Shown here one piece after another: positions 1-9,235 of a stretch of DNA of 64,000 bases (within the stretch, counting starts at the first letter, position 1; each line of letters opens with the position of its first letter). Under the pieces are notes generated by a model. That model saw nothing but the letters and a program-made list of their open reading frames with translations, searched no databases and was not told where the DNA came from. Source of the stretch: Vibrio sp. qd031 (GTDB lineage: Bacteria > Pseudomonadota > Gammaproteobacteria > Enterobacterales > Vibrionaceae); NCBI RefSeq assembly GCF_002100145.1, contig NZ_JXQD01000003.1, positions 62,001-126,000 of the forward strand. Direction: 5' to 3'. A program made the position numbers and the translations under genes.

Positions 1-575
1 GGCCCTATGTAGTAACCTTGTTTTTGAGTAGGTTCGATAAGAATACTGGCTTGATCGATTTCACTCTGTGTTGCACCACTTTGCTTGAGTATGGTGGGCT
101 TGTCGATAGGGTCACAAAAGCTAAGCAATACGATTCCCGACCCCGACGAGCAAACATCGAGTTTTGCACCAATCTTTAAGCTAAAGCCCATTTTATATGG
201 GCTCTCTTCTCGTCCGATAACCACTAGGTCTTGACTGTCATACCAAGATATATGACAAGATTGATTCACCTTTTCACTCAACGTTTTCATCAAAGGCTTA
301 GCAACATTAAGCAGTTGTGCTTGAGGTGGGTATTGATTTGCTACTGTAAACATTTGCATTGAAAACAAATACTTACCAGTATATTCATCAAAGGTTACAT
401 ACCCACGACGAGACAATACTGACAGTACTCGGAAAATCTCCCCAACGCTTCTACCCACCAGTTCAGCGATTTGCTTTTTGGACAAAGGCTGTGCAGAACT
501 GGCAAGTAGTTCTAGTATATCTAGTCCTTTCTCTAGCGCAGGAGCGTTATACTCTTGCCTAACTGCTTTTTCCAA
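1..575 (-). CDS. IclR-family transcriptional regulator, partial (C-terminus beyond left edge)
   Basis: About 191 residues are visible before the gene leaves the window. The N-terminus reads LEKAVRQEYNAPALEKGLDI and runs into a winged helix-turn-helix (KKQIAELVGRSVGEIFRVLS), the usual IclR opening. The start of the ligand-binding domain follows (MKTLSEKVNQSCHISWYDSQ). The only well-placed start is TTG at 573-575, with AGGAGAG at 582-588 in front of it. The ribosome site lies against the dctM stop, so the gene is probably the last of the kduI-dctPQM operon. It is clearly different from the KdgR protein at 11187. By position it may sense the TRAP substrate, which is inference. Confidence 0.85.
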   Translation of the reverse strand, partial: MEKAVRQEYNAPALEKGLDILELLASSAQPLSKKQIAELVGRSVGEIFRVLSVLSRRGYVTFDEYTGKYLFSMQMFTVANQYPPQAQLLNVAKPLMKTLSEKVNQSCHISWYDSQDLVVIGREESPYKMGFSLKIGAKLDVCSSGSGIVLLSFCDPIDKPTILKQSGATQSEIDQASILIEPTQKQGYYIG

Positions 576-586
576 GTACTCTCTCC

Positions 587-1894
587 TTAGTTAACTAACC
601 CCATCATTCTTGGGATCGTCATCGAAATAGCCGGTATATAGGTTACCGCCATCAAGACTAAAAATATTACCGCAAAGAATGGTAACAGCGTTTTGATCAC
701 GTGGTCAATTTTGATGTCACTGATTTTACAACCGGTAAAAAGAATTGGCCCGACAGGTGGTGTAATAGTTCCCAACGACAAATTAAACACCAACAGGATG
801 CCAAATTGAACGGGATCCATACCTAAATTCACACAGATAGGTAGAAAAATTGGTGTGAAAATTAAGACTGCTGGTGTTGGGTCCATAAAAGTGCCGACAA
901 ATAGCAATACAATATTAATTATCAACAGTATCACTAAAGGATTGTCAGTCAATGCAAGCAACGTGTCTGCAATCATGCCTGGGATCTGTGTAAACGCCAT
1001 CACCCATGACATGATTGATGAAGCGGCAATCATAAAAATAACGATTGCGGTTAGTTTGGCCGTTGCTAACAAAATATCGGGCAACTGCTCTGCTTTTAAT
1101 GCTTTGTATAGAAACCCAAGAAGCAATGAATATACTACTGCAATAGCCGAGGCTTCTGTTGGTGTAAATATCCCAGCAAGTATTCCACCAATCACGACCA
1201 CAACGAGCGATAGACTCGGTATAGCATCAATAAACAGGCGCACTCGTTCAGAGATACTCAATATGTGACGTGAGGTATAACCGCGTCGGTAAGCCATTAT
1301 TCCCGCCACCAACATAACCCCACCACCCCACAATAATCCGGGCAAATAGCCGCCCATAAATAGAGCAGAAATAGAAACTGAACCTGCAACGGTGGCATAG
1401 ACAATTAGCGTATTGCTTGGTGGAATCAACATTCCAGTCGGTGCAGATGCGATATTGACAGCTGTTCTAAAGGATTTGTCATACCCTTCTTTTTCTTGAA
1501 TGGGGTTCATGATCCCACCAATAGCCGCTGCCGACGCGACACCCGATCCGCTAATTGAGCCAAACAACATGTTTGACACAACGTTCGTTTGAGCCAAAGC
1601 GCCAGGGAAATACCCAGTCACAATCTTTGAACAATTGATGAGCCGTATGGCAATTCCCCCATTGTTCATGATATTGCCTGCCAAGATAAAAAATGGAATG
1701 GCTAATAGGGCAAAACTGTCTAGTCCAGTGAACATACGTTGAGCCGCGGTTGTCGTTGCACCCGCGAGAGGTAAAATACTAATCATTGCGACAAATGATG
1801 GTAGCCCGATACCAATACCAATCGGTGCACCAAGAACCAATAATAAAATAGCGCCACCAAACATGATTAGGGCGGCAAGAGTTGCTGCATCCAT
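587..1894 (-). CDS. dctM: TRAP transporter large permease, DctM type
   Basis: A 435-residue, very hydrophobic protein with the roughly dozen membrane segments of DctM/SiaM large subunits. Family hallmarks include SGSGVASAAAIGGIMNP near residue 120 and the conserved TPTEASAIAVVYSLLLG stretch. It forms the ion-coupled translocation channel with DctQ in the inner membrane. The ATG at 1894 is preferred to an in-frame TTG at 1900, because AAAGGA sits at a proper distance from the ATG. It lies directly behind dctQ and ahead of the IclR gene. The neighbour kduI suggests uronates or oligouronides as substrate. Confidence 0.93.
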   Translation of the reverse strand: MDAATLAALIMFGGAILLLVLGAPIGIGIGLPSFVAMISILPLAGATTTAAQRMFTGLDSFALLAIPFFILAGNIMNNGGIAIRLINCSKIVTGYFPGALAQTNVVSNMLFGSISGSGVASAAAIGGIMNPIQEKEGYDKSFRTAVNIASAPTGMLIPPSNTLIVYATVAGSVSISALFMGGYLPGLLWGGGVMLVAGIMAYRRGYTSRHILSISERVRLFIDAIPSLSLVVVVIGGILAGIFTPTEASAIAVVYSLLLGFLYKALKAEQLPDILLATAKLTAIVIFMIAASSIMSWVMAFTQIPGMIADTLLALTDNPLVILLIINIVLLFVGTFMDPTPAVLIFTPIFLPICVNLGMDPVQFGILLVFNLSLGTITPPVGPILFTGCKISDIKIDHVIKTLLPFFAVIFLVLMAVTYIPAISMTIPRMMGLVN

Positions 1895-1900
1895 GGTCAA

Positions 1901-2461
1901 TTATCCTTTGAGTCTAATTTGTTGAAACTGATGAACAAGCTTCAATTGGTTAATCACGAAATAGATCAAGATCAACGCGCCTGAAATCGGCAATGCGGCA
2001 TAGATAACTCCCATTGGAATCTCCAATGCTGAATCGAGTTGCCACATCTGTCGAACAGATGCTTTATAACCTCCCTGCCACATAACAATGAACGCAAAAA
2101 TAGCTATCCCCCATTCAGTAACAATATCTACGATGATGCCGATTCTAGGTGAGAATTTGTCACGTACGTAAGTTATTGCCATGTGTTCCCTTAACCCAAA
2201 AACGTAAGCACTTCCAATTAGAACCAGCCAAACAAACATGTACCTTGATAACACCTCGCTCACGGCGCTAGGACTATTAAACACATAACGGGTAACAACT
2301 TGGTAGGTAACCAGTACCGTCAGCAGCGCCATTATGGCGATACAGGTTCGCTCTACCACCCAGTTAATGACCGCGTTGACTTTTTCTGTCCAGACTAACA
2401 ATTTTTCCACTAGACTCATTCCTTGCATTTCAAAGAAGCTAGGCACAATGCCTAGCTTCAT
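1901..2461 (-). CDS. dctQ: TRAP transporter small permease, DctQ type
   Basis: A 186-residue protein with four predicted membrane segments. It carries the DctQ signature region RYVFNSPSAVSEVLSRYMFV, followed by WLVLIGSAYVFGLREHMAI. The small subunit pairs with DctM in the inner membrane and is needed for uptake. The gene begins 6 bp after dctP and ends against dctM, so the three are surely co-transcribed. The start at 2461 has only a weak ribosome site. A start at the internal Met 12 or 15 is possible and would remove a short non-conserved lead. Confidence 0.92.
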   Translation of the reverse strand: MKLGIVPSFFEMQGMSLVEKLLVWTEKVNAVINWVVERTCIAIMALLTVLVTYQVVTRYVFNSPSAVSEVLSRYMFVWLVLIGSAYVFGLREHMAITYVRDKFSPRIGIIVDIVTEWGIAIFAFIVMWQGGYKASVRQMWQLDSALEIPMGVIYAALPISGALILIYFVINQLKLVHQFQQIRLKG

Positions 2462-2467
2462 ACATCA

Positions 2468-3451
2468 TTAACTCAATTCATTGATTGCTTTAGTTAATTC
2501 TTTTTGGGCATCAGTTTTGATGAGCTTCTGCTGCAGAGGCAAACAGCTGTCTTGGAATTGTTTAACATCAACATCCTTAAAAGTTGCGCCATTCTTTTCA
2601 GCCAAAGCGCGTGCAGAACCAATCTTTGCGTTCCATTTAGCAAACTCATCGACAGTCGATTCCTTAGCTAATTTGCGAATCGTTGCTTGATCATCACTAG
2701 GCAGTGAGTTAATGAAGTCATCGCTGATCACAACAAGATCCGGAACCATTAAGTGTGATGTTTTGCTGAAGTATGGCGCGACCTCATAGTGCTTCATGTC
2801 CGCATAGGTTATTTCATTGTTTTCGCCACCATCAAGAACGCCTTGCTGCACTGCGGTGTATACCTCTCCCTGGCTCATTGGAACACCCGTACCGCCCATA
2901 CATGTCAGCATTTCAACCATTGTATTGGACTGCATGACTCGAATTTTTTGGCCTTTCATATCAGATACCGACTCAACATTACTTCCTTTGGTATAGATGT
3001 TTCGAGAGCCTGCGGTATAAGCAGTTAGCACTTCAAAACCAAACTTTTTAGTTGAGGCAAATAGGTCATTCAACACACCTGATGTAAAGACCTTCTCTTG
3101 ATGTTCGATACCGGTATAAGCGAACGGCATACCAATGGCTGTGAAGGTGTTATCATAATTCTCGACGAGTGGGTTTGCCACTACGGCCATCTGAACGGCA
3201 CCAGCTTGCACCAACTCCAAGGATGCACGTTGATCACCCAATAAGGCATTGGGGAAAATCGTCACTTTATAACGACCATCGGTTGCAGTTTCTAGCTGCT
3301 TTCCAAACTCTTCCAGTGCAAGATATTGAGGATGTTGATCCGACTGATTAAATGCCGCTTTAATCTCTGTTGCAGCGTAAGTCAGTGAAGATACGGTGAT
3401 CGCCGCGCCCGCTAGGGTTGTAAATAGTACGTTCTGTAGAGTCTTGTTCAT
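2468..3451 (-). CDS. dctP: TRAP transporter periplasmic solute-binding protein, DctP type
   Basis: A 327-residue protein with a classical signal peptide ending near TYA-AT (residue 26). The mature part shows DctP features: NALLGDQRASLELVQAGAVQM, the GSRNIYTKG strand, and GQKIRVMQS with the arginine that usually clamps the substrate carboxylate. It is the high-affinity receptor of the transporter. It follows kduI by 23 bp and precedes dctQ by 6 bp. With kduI in the same operon, a hexuronate or unsaturated uronate ligand is likely. The exact ligand cannot be read from sequence. Confidence 0.92.
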   Translation of the reverse strand: MNKTLQNVLFTTLAGAAITVSSLTYAATEIKAAFNQSDQHPQYLALEEFGKQLETATDGRYKVTIFPNALLGDQRASLELVQAGAVQMAVVANPLVENYDNTFTAIGMPFAYTGIEHQEKVFTSGVLNDLFASTKKFGFEVLTAYTAGSRNIYTKGSNVESVSDMKGQKIRVMQSNTMVEMLTCMGGTGVPMSQGEVYTAVQQGVLDGGENNEITYADMKHYEVAPYFSKTSHLMVPDLVVISDDFINSLPSDDQATIRKLAKESTVDEFAKWNAKIGSARALAEKNGATFKDVDVKQFQDSCLPLQQKLIKTDAQKELTKAINELS

Positions 3452-3474
3452 GTTATTTTCCTATTATTTTTAAT

Positions 3475-4308
3475 TTAAGCCAATGTATTCATTGGTATAA
3501 AGTCCATGTCGTCAAACGTTTGGTTTTCACCTAACATTCCCCAGACAAAGCTATAGTTTTGAGTGCCGCAGCCAGAATGAATAGACCAGCTTGGCGACAA
3601 TACTAATTGGTGATTTCGCACGACTAAGTGGCGAGTTTCAGTCGGTTCTCCCATCATGTGGAAGACAGCCTGTTCAGGCTTAATATTGAAGTAGAGGTAC
3701 GCCTCCATTCGACGCTCGTGAGTATGTGCAGGCATGGTGTTCCAAACACTGCCTGATTCTAAGTGAGTAATACCAAGGCAGAGTTGGCAGGTTTGCACAA
3801 CATCAGGATGCAGGTACTGGTTAATGACACGTTTATTTGAGGTCTCTAGACTGCCTAGCTCCACCACTCGAGCATTTGCCTTGGTGATTAATTTACAAGG
3901 TAAGCTCATGTGAGCCGGCGCACTCAATCCATAGATACGTGCATCACCTTCTCTTCGGACAATTTCGATGTTTTTCGACCCTTGCCCGATATACAACACG
4001 TCCAGAGTATTAAGATCATAAGACTCTCCATCAACGGTGATCGTGACCTGCCCCTGCAAGCAAGCCAGTCCCATTTCACGTCGTTGTAAAAAGTAGTCTG
4101 TTCCAAAAGATTTACTGTCTATCCATTGATCGAGAATCAATGGCTCACTGTCAGGGCACACTCCCAGAGCCACGGCTCTATCAATATGACTGTATGCGAG
4201 TTTTATACTGGAACGCTCAAACAAATCCTCAATCAAGAACTCGTTACGTAACTGAGCTGTTGAATAGGTTTTTACGTCATTTGGATTGGCGGAGTACTTG
4301 GTTAGCAT
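3475..4308 (-). CDS. kduI: 5-dehydro-4-deoxy-D-glucuronate isomerase
   Basis: A 277-residue cupin-fold protein, matching the 278-residue E. coli KduI. The zinc site is visible as PAHTHERRMEAYLYF plus the later WSIHSGCG histidine. The enzyme converts 4-deoxy-L-threo-5-hexosulose uronate, the linear form of unsaturated uronate, to 3-deoxy-D-glycero-2,5-hexodiulosonate. KduD then reduces that product. It is the first gene of the kduI-dctPQM-iclR operon. A KdgR-like box lies about 145 bp upstream of the start. A second, unrelated isomerase candidate for the same step (RpiB family) lies at 13892. Confidence 0.96.
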   Translation of the reverse strand: MLTKYSANPNDVKTYSTAQLRNEFLIEDLFERSSIKLAYSHIDRAVALGVCPDSEPLILDQWIDSKSFGTDYFLQRREMGLACLQGQVTITVDGESYDLNTLDVLYIGQGSKNIEIVRREGDARIYGLSAPAHMSLPCKLITKANARVVELGSLETSNKRVINQYLHPDVVQTCQLCLGITHLESGSVWNTMPAHTHERRMEAYLYFNIKPEQAVFHMMGEPTETRHLVVRNHQLVLSPSWSIHSGCGTQNYSFVWGMLGENQTFDDMDFIPMNTLA

Positions 4309-4453
4309 AGTGTTTCCTAATGATTACGACTGTCTATATAGTAATTAAATTTCCTATGCGATCAATATCGTTCATATGCGAACATGTATGGACGTGATCC
4401 ATGATCGCTATTTCTTAAAATAATCCGCTGCATTTTTGAGCTAAATCGCATTT

Positions 4454-4468
4454 TGAAACTGCGTTTTA
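4454..4468. promoter_or_regulatory. KdgR-like operator upstream of kduI
   Basis: TGAAACTGCGTTTTA is a 5+5+5 palindrome of the form known for KdgR in enterobacteria. It lies about 145 bp from the kduI start and recurs in front of other uronate genes here. Confidence 0.65.
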
Positions 4469-4550
4469 TTATCTAGTTTGAAGTAAACATTGCTAGGTGA
4501 GACGTAAAGGCAGTTAAAATTTGAAAGTACGATTAAGTAGATAAAGAAAA

Positions 4551-4596
4551 CCGCAGCTACCACTGATCATCTCTCGATAATCAATGGTAGCTGCGG
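4551..4596 (-). terminator. Rho-independent terminator of the uxaC-lyase operon
   Basis: The arms CCGCAGCTACCA (4551-4562) and TGGTAGCTGCGG (4585-4596) pair perfectly. Read on the minus strand the stem grows to 17 bp through a G-U pair and is followed by TTTTCTTTAT. It lies about 90 bp past the lyase stop. Confidence 0.85.
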
Positions 4597-4688
4597 CCAG
4601 TGTTTTGGTAACTAAGTGTGTTACCTGAGCTATACGTGCAGCGTATGCTTTGTCTATAAACTTAGTCGATTTCTGCTTAAAAAAACAA

Positions 4689-6716
4689 CTATCCTTGTAT
4701 ATCTCGTAGCTTTAAAGTTTGGGAGTGGTACAGATAGTCAATAACTTGAAGATCATGTCCATTGTTAAATATTAGGCTCACACTTTCGTTGCCCCACCTT
4801 GCCTCTAACAATTTATAGTGCTGCTCCATCGAAATATCGTGGAGAACCGCTACGTTCCAGTCTCTGCTGTGGCTGCGCAGTAAGCTGTACGCCAAATCAG
4901 AAGTGGCAGGGTTATCTGGGGCATAACCTGTGAGTATGTTAAATGGCTGCTGCGACACAATATGCTGATTATATTGCGGCTGCGACTCGATCTCGTAACT
5001 TAAAGTGTGCTGAAGTGCGCTATCGAACATCGCAGTTTGCGTCATGCGCGCTAATGGCCCTTCTAGCGGGTTTGGCACTGGTCGTGGCTGCATGTTGTCT
5101 TCGTGACTATCGAACCCATGCGTTCCGCGCACATGGTACGTCAGGTCTAACTGCCTTTCGTGGGGATTATCAATTTTAATCAATTCGATGGTCGCATCCC
5201 CCAACCAAATCACCACACGGCGAAATCGCACGTCTTTGTATGCTTTTGCATCCCATTGCACAATGGTATGACTGTCGACTTTAGCGGCCTCACCTGACCA
5301 ATCCGCCACACAATCAATTACTCGGTACTTGTCACCACTTTGATACCCAAGTAATTGCGGATTAATAGGCGACTGGTTTTGCTGCTCCACGACAAGCGTA
5401 TTGTGAGTAGCACTATTTTTATAGTAGCCATAATGCAGTTCAGCGCCATAACCGGTTGTACCAAGATCGGGCAATATTTCTCTACCTTGGCGCGTTAGAA
5501 TCAAGCCTAATCGATCGTAATGGTCATGTTCACCGCCATACGGAGAATGCTTGTAAAGTAGAGCATTATTCAATTCGCGGTCATATTCTATAGTGATGCC
5601 AGCACCCGGTGCGTGGATCGACTGACACTCAAGACCAACGCTATCTGGTAGAGAGTCCACACCGTAGAGAAGCGCATTTATATTATCTCGACTGATGTTT
5701 TGATAAATCGATGCCAAGACTGTGGCAAATTCATCACACGGGAACTGTTTGTAGGCAAACTCAAACAGATGTGCATGAGTTAACTTCTCTTGTCCTGCAA
5801 TACAGTCGTTAAGGCGGGGGAAATCTCCGGTGTTCATCACCAGTTTTAAAGGAAACTTAAGTAGTTTTAGATAGTTCGGATTTGAGCTAATAGAGTACGG
5901 CGTATTAAACGCGATTTTTTCAAAATTCAGCAACGCTTGCAATGCGTAGTAGTGATAGTGAATGGATCCCTCAAACCACATTCCTTCACCAATGCAGCCA
6001 TTATCTAACTGGTAATGCAGGCCGTACTCTGTGTTTAAGGCAAATTCAATGTAATTAGTGTCATCGAGAATAAGACCAATAACCCCGATGGTAGCATTGA
6101 TCTTCATTTCGTGATTATGCAATTGTGGCGTTCGGTGGGCCATTAAAAAATCCGCACCTTCACGCAATAGGCGCTGTTCAATGTGTTGCTGTTCTGCTTG
6201 CGTCAGACCTTGTTTGATAAAATCGTATCCGCGCGCCAAATCTAAATGGCAATTGGCCTCACACAAGGTTTGTGCATTTGCTTTACCCGGCCCGTTGTAA
6301 GGGATCCCGCCATGAACTTCGTAGTCAGGATAATAGTTCGCGTACTCACACAAGATCTGCTTAACCTTGTTAAAATACTGACTATCATCGGTAAGATGCC
6401 ACAACAAACCCAAATCGTAACAAGCTTTTGCATTGAGGCCATTTAGCCAACGCCACCAAGCACCATCATAAGGCTCTCCAGTAAACTCTTTCCCATCGAC
6501 AGGACAGCAGTGAGATTCAGGCTTGTTTCGGTCCCAATTAAGGCGCACTCCATGCTCCGGACAGAAATAGTAAAGGTTCCAAGTCGCTCTGCCATCGCAA
6601 GGGACTAACACGTCGTTGTTAAGTACTATGTCATTGTCATTGCGTAGCGCATCAATGACGTCTGCAGTGGCTCTTTGCTTAATAGAGACCATCTCTTGGA
6701 GGGTAAATTGAAGCAT
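4689..6716 (-). CDS. Heparinase II/III-superfamily oligouronide lyase (PL15-like), cytoplasmic
   Basis: A 675-residue protein with the (alpha/alpha)-toroid plus beta-sandwich layout of heparinase II/III-like lyases. Recognisable parts are the N-terminal CPEHGVRLNWDRN segment, LHNHEMKINATIG near 200, the GEGMWFEGSIHYHYYALQ helix near 240, and GGEHDHYDRLGLILTRQG near 400. The His and Tyr residues of these motifs match catalytic positions in the superfamily. There is no signal peptide, so it should act on imported oligosaccharides by exo-type beta-elimination, releasing unsaturated monouronate. The family resembles PL15 oligoalginate and heparan exolyases. The substrate is unknown, and glucuronate- or iduronate-rhamnose oligomers are a context-based guess. 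It follows uxaC by 30 bp. Confidence 0.85.
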   Translation of the reverse strand: MLQFTLQEMVSIKQRATADVIDALRNDNDIVLNNDVLVPCDGRATWNLYYFCPEHGVRLNWDRNKPESHCCPVDGKEFTGEPYDGAWWRWLNGLNAKACYDLGLLWHLTDDSQYFNKVKQILCEYANYYPDYEVHGGIPYNGPGKANAQTLCEANCHLDLARGYDFIKQGLTQAEQQHIEQRLLREGADFLMAHRTPQLHNHEMKINATIGVIGLILDDTNYIEFALNTEYGLHYQLDNGCIGEGMWFEGSIHYHYYALQALLNFEKIAFNTPYSISSNPNYLKLLKFPLKLVMNTGDFPRLNDCIAGQEKLTHAHLFEFAYKQFPCDEFATVLASIYQNISRDNINALLYGVDSLPDSVGLECQSIHAPGAGITIEYDRELNNALLYKHSPYGGEHDHYDRLGLILTRQGREILPDLGTTGYGAELHYGYYKNSATHNTLVVEQQNQSPINPQLLGYQSGDKYRVIDCVADWSGEAAKVDSHTIVQWDAKAYKDVRFRRVVIWLGDATIELIKIDNPHERQLDLTYHVRGTHGFDSHEDNMQPRPVPNPLEGPLARMTQTAMFDSALQHTLSYEIESQPQYNQHIVSQQPFNILTGYAPDNPATSDLAYSLLRSHSRDWNVAVLHDISMEQHYKLLEARWGNESVSLIFNNGHDLQVIDYLYHSQTLKLRDIQG

Positions 6717-6746
6717 GATAGTCAGTTCCCTAAAAAAAGAATAAGG

Positions 6747-8156
6747 CTAAAACTTGAAGTAACGTTTAGCATTGAAATAACAGATATTTTGGATCGTTTG
6801 TTTGAGCAAAGCCTCGTCATTAGGAATTTCACCTTCCAACACCCACCGTGCCATCAAGTTGCAAAGTACTCTTCGAAAGTATTCGTGACGGCTAAATGAA
6901 AAGATATTTCTCGAGTCCGTTAACATCCCCACAAATCGGCCCAATGCTCCTAGATTTTTGAGTGTCGTGAGCTGCGCTTCCATGCCATCTTTATGATCGT
7001 TAAACCACCACGCAGCGCCAAACTGAATTTTACTTGCGGAGGCATCACTGTCTTGGAAAGCACCTGCAATACAGCTAAGTAGTTGATTGTGGTTGGCATT
7101 TAAACTGTAGAGCACTGTATTAGGAAGGCATCTATTTTTATCCAGCTCGCTCAACAACTTAACCAAATCCTCGGCAATATTTTGGTCATTCATTACGCTA
7201 AACCCAGTCCCCCTTCCAATCTCAGCTTGGCGTCTTTCATTAACATTAGGCAAGACGCCAATATGAATTTGTGAGCTCCATCCATGTTGATGATAGAGCC
7301 TTCCTAGCTCAAAAAAGAGCCGTGAATTGAGTTGCGTAACTTCTTCCGCCGACAATGAGTTACCGACGCAAAGCTGCGCATAAAGACGTTCAGCATCATT
7401 TGAGCTGCATTGCGCATACTCAACCTTCATTAACCCCAGATCAGCAAGCCTTGCGCCAAGTAGATGAAAGTGTTCTATTCGTTTGCTTATAGCGCCAACC
7501 AAGCTAAAGAATGACTGAACGTTTATAGTGGTCAGTGTATTGAGTTTTTTAGCCAATAACTGGGTCGCGCTAGGATCATCAAAGGTAAACAGTTCATCTG
7601 CGCGAAAAGTTGGAAACACTCGAGTGCCAAACTCCGACTCTCTTAACGCTGCATGATATTGAAGATGACTGAGTGGTGAATCGGTTGTACAAAGCACATC
7701 AACCTTTAGATCTCGTAGAACTTGACGTGTACTGTTCTTCCCTTCAGCCAGTAGTGCTTTAGTCTGTGCCCAGATCGTTTTCTCGTTCTCGGGGTTGAGC
7801 AGTAAATCGTTACCAAAAAAGCGCGATAATTCTAGGTGTGACCACTGATACAATGGATTTCCCACTAGATAAGGCAGTGATTCACACCACTTACTGAATT
7901 TGTCCTCATCGCTTGCGTCACCCGTAATATAGAATTCATCAACCCCGTTGCTGCGCATTGCTCGCCAGACATAGTGATCACTAGTTAGCCAGGCTTCACA
8001 CAGGTTTTTCGGTTGAGCATCTTCCCAGATCTCTTTTGCATCAAGATGATTGTGGTAATCGATTATCGGTAGGTGCTTTGCGCATTCATGGTACAACTGT
8101 CTCGCTAGCGGCGAGTTGAGTAAGTAATCGTCATGCATATAAACGTTGTTCTTCAC
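6747..8156 (-). CDS. uxaC: Glucuronate isomerase
   Basis: A 469-residue protein that matches E. coli UxaC along its length. Examples are FDYH-like IIDYHNHLDAKEIWED, GDHY..RAMR-like SDHYVWRAMRSNGV, NPLYQWSHLELSRFFG, FGAAWWFNDHKDGMEAQL and GRFVGMLTDSRNIFSFSRHE. It interconverts D-glucuronate and D-fructuronate (or galacturonate and tagaturonate) in the cytoplasm. Its presence implies that saturated glucuronic acid is also freed from the polymer. The uxaB/uxuA-type next steps are not in the window. The start used is GTG, and the ATG at 8138 is an equally possible start. Two KdgR-like boxes lie upstream. Confidence 0.96.
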   Translation of the reverse strand: MKNNVYMHDDYLLNSPLARQLYHECAKHLPIIDYHNHLDAKEIWEDAQPKNLCEAWLTSDHYVWRAMRSNGVDEFYITGDASDEDKFSKWCESLPYLVGNPLYQWSHLELSRFFGNDLLLNPENEKTIWAQTKALLAEGKNSTRQVLRDLKVDVLCTTDSPLSHLQYHAALRESEFGTRVFPTFRADELFTFDDPSATQLLAKKLNTLTTINVQSFFSLVGAISKRIEHFHLLGARLADLGLMKVEYAQCSSNDAERLYAQLCVGNSLSAEEVTQLNSRLFFELGRLYHQHGWSSQIHIGVLPNVNERRQAEIGRGTGFSVMNDQNIAEDLVKLLSELDKNRCLPNTVLYSLNANHNQLLSCIAGAFQDSDASASKIQFGAAWWFNDHKDGMEAQLTTLKNLGALGRFVGMLTDSRNIFSFSRHEYFRRVLCNLMARWVLEGEIPNDEALLKQTIQNICYFNAKRYFKF

Positions 8157-8275
8157 TTAGAGAATTCCCAAAATCATAAACTGACTCAAACTTGCCCTCT
8201 AGCCGGTAACGATAGCTATTAGGCATTGTATTTCAAGCATTACCCAACAAAAAGGGATCGTCAGTTTACTAATAA

Positions 8276-8290
8276 TAAAACAATGTTTTG
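8276..8290. promoter_or_regulatory. KdgR-like operator, proximal box of uxaC
   Basis: TAAAACAATGTTTTG fits the 5+5+5 palindrome with two changes at the outer positions. It lies 120 bp from the uxaC start. Confidence 0.5.
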
Positions 8291-8344
8291 ATTTTAGTGT
8301 TTTCGCTCGACTTTTCCATAAGAAAATGTTGTTTATGTGATCTA

Positions 8345-8359
8345 CGAAACGGCGTTTCA
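8345..8359. promoter_or_regulatory. KdgR-like operator, distal box of uxaC
   Basis: CGAAACGGCGTTTCA carries the perfect GAAAC/GTTTC dyad of KdgR sites. It is about 190 bp upstream of uxaC. Confidence 0.65.
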
Positions 8360-8522
8360 TTATGTGTGCAAGGATGCAGCTTCAGCCCACTGTGTAGCGA
8401 TCATAAGCCCATGAGCGTTTATAAATTAATAATGGTAGTTACGCTACTTTGAATGAAGTGTGATAGTCACAAATGCCCATTGCCGGTTACTCACCCAATT
8501 TCTGTCGTTATCAAAAAGAATC

Positions 8523-9230
8523 TCAATAACTCATAATTACTTTATCCAAACACTCCTGTCCTAACTTGAATTTTTTACACTGCACCAGAAACAATTCAGC
8601 GCATGCAGCAGAATCGATAGCAGCAGAGTGTGCGGAATAGTTTGGCAAATTATGATGTCGTCGCAAATCACCTAGCTGATAACTCGTGTGGAGCTTGCTG
8701 CGAGCCGCGTAGCTAAAGCGCTTTTCTAGGGCCATGGTATCGATAAAGTAACAAGGAAAATCGTCAATTTGATAGGCTTGGCGTGTGAAGTTGTTGATAA
8801 ATGCTTTTTCAATACTCGCATTATGAGCCAGTACAATCTTGCCTCGCATAGCATCGAGTAAGGTATCAAATGCCCTACCCATATCGGTCCCTTTGTTCGC
8901 CATCTTTGAGGTTATACCGTTAACCTCAGCGCTCGTCGCATTAATATGCTCGCCGTTATTCACATACAACTCAATGCTACTAGCTATGTTGATACCATCC
9001 ATACTGCAACCAACACTGCCAATTGAGAGGATCTTGTCGCGTTCAAAATCAAGCCCAGTCGTTTCAAAATCAATTGCGATGAATTGCTGCTCTTCTAGTG
9101 GCTTTTCAAGTTTCGGCAAAGGGGTAGAAATATAACGCTTAATACTTTCGCTAAAGTGTGGCTGAACGGCCATGGATTGTCTTAGCTTTTCAGCACTAGG
9201 CCGACGTCTTTGTCTTAACCATTTGATCAT
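8523..9230 (-). CDS. 3'-5' exonuclease, DnaQ/DEDDh family
   Basis: A 235-residue protein with the DEDDh exonuclease core. Motif I is FIAIDFETTGLDFERDKILS near residue 50, motif II is the region around VLAHNASIEKAFI near 135, and motif III is YSAHSAAIDSAACAELF near 205. It resembles the DNA polymerase III epsilon proofreading domain but is a stand-alone protein. The target nucleic acid is unknown. It is translated 5 bp after the CBS/nucleotidyltransferase gene. This two-gene pair is common in Vibrio and other gammaproteobacteria, often near acetate genes, which are missing here. Confidence 0.9.
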   Translation of the reverse strand: MIKWLRQRRRPSAEKLRQSMAVQPHFSESIKRYISTPLPKLEKPLEEQQFIAIDFETTGLDFERDKILSIGSVGCSMDGINIASSIELYVNNGEHINATSAEVNGITSKMANKGTDMGRAFDTLLDAMRGKIVLAHNASIEKAFINNFTRQAYQIDDFPCYFIDTMALEKRFSYAARSKLHTSYQLGDLRRHHNLPNYSAHSAAIDSAACAELFLVQCKKFKLGQECLDKVIMSY

Positions 9231-9235
9231 CTCAT

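Larger units (their letters stand above)
4309..4688. other. Intergenic region between kduI and the lyase gene
   Basis: These 380 bases hold no credible gene. They contain the kduI promoter region with a KdgR-like box at 4454-4468 and the strong hairpin terminator of the lyase transcript at 4551-4596. Confidence 0.8.
8157..8522. other. Promoter region of the uxaC-lyase operon
   Basis: These 366 bases carry no credible gene. They lie upstream of uxaC and downstream of the exonuclease gene and contain KdgR-like boxes at 8276-8290 and 8345-8359. Confidence 0.75.

Noticed and set aside
4370..4420. A CRP-like palindrome upstream of kduI
   Set aside because: The half sites GCGATCA and GATCACG have the wrong spacing for CRP by one base.
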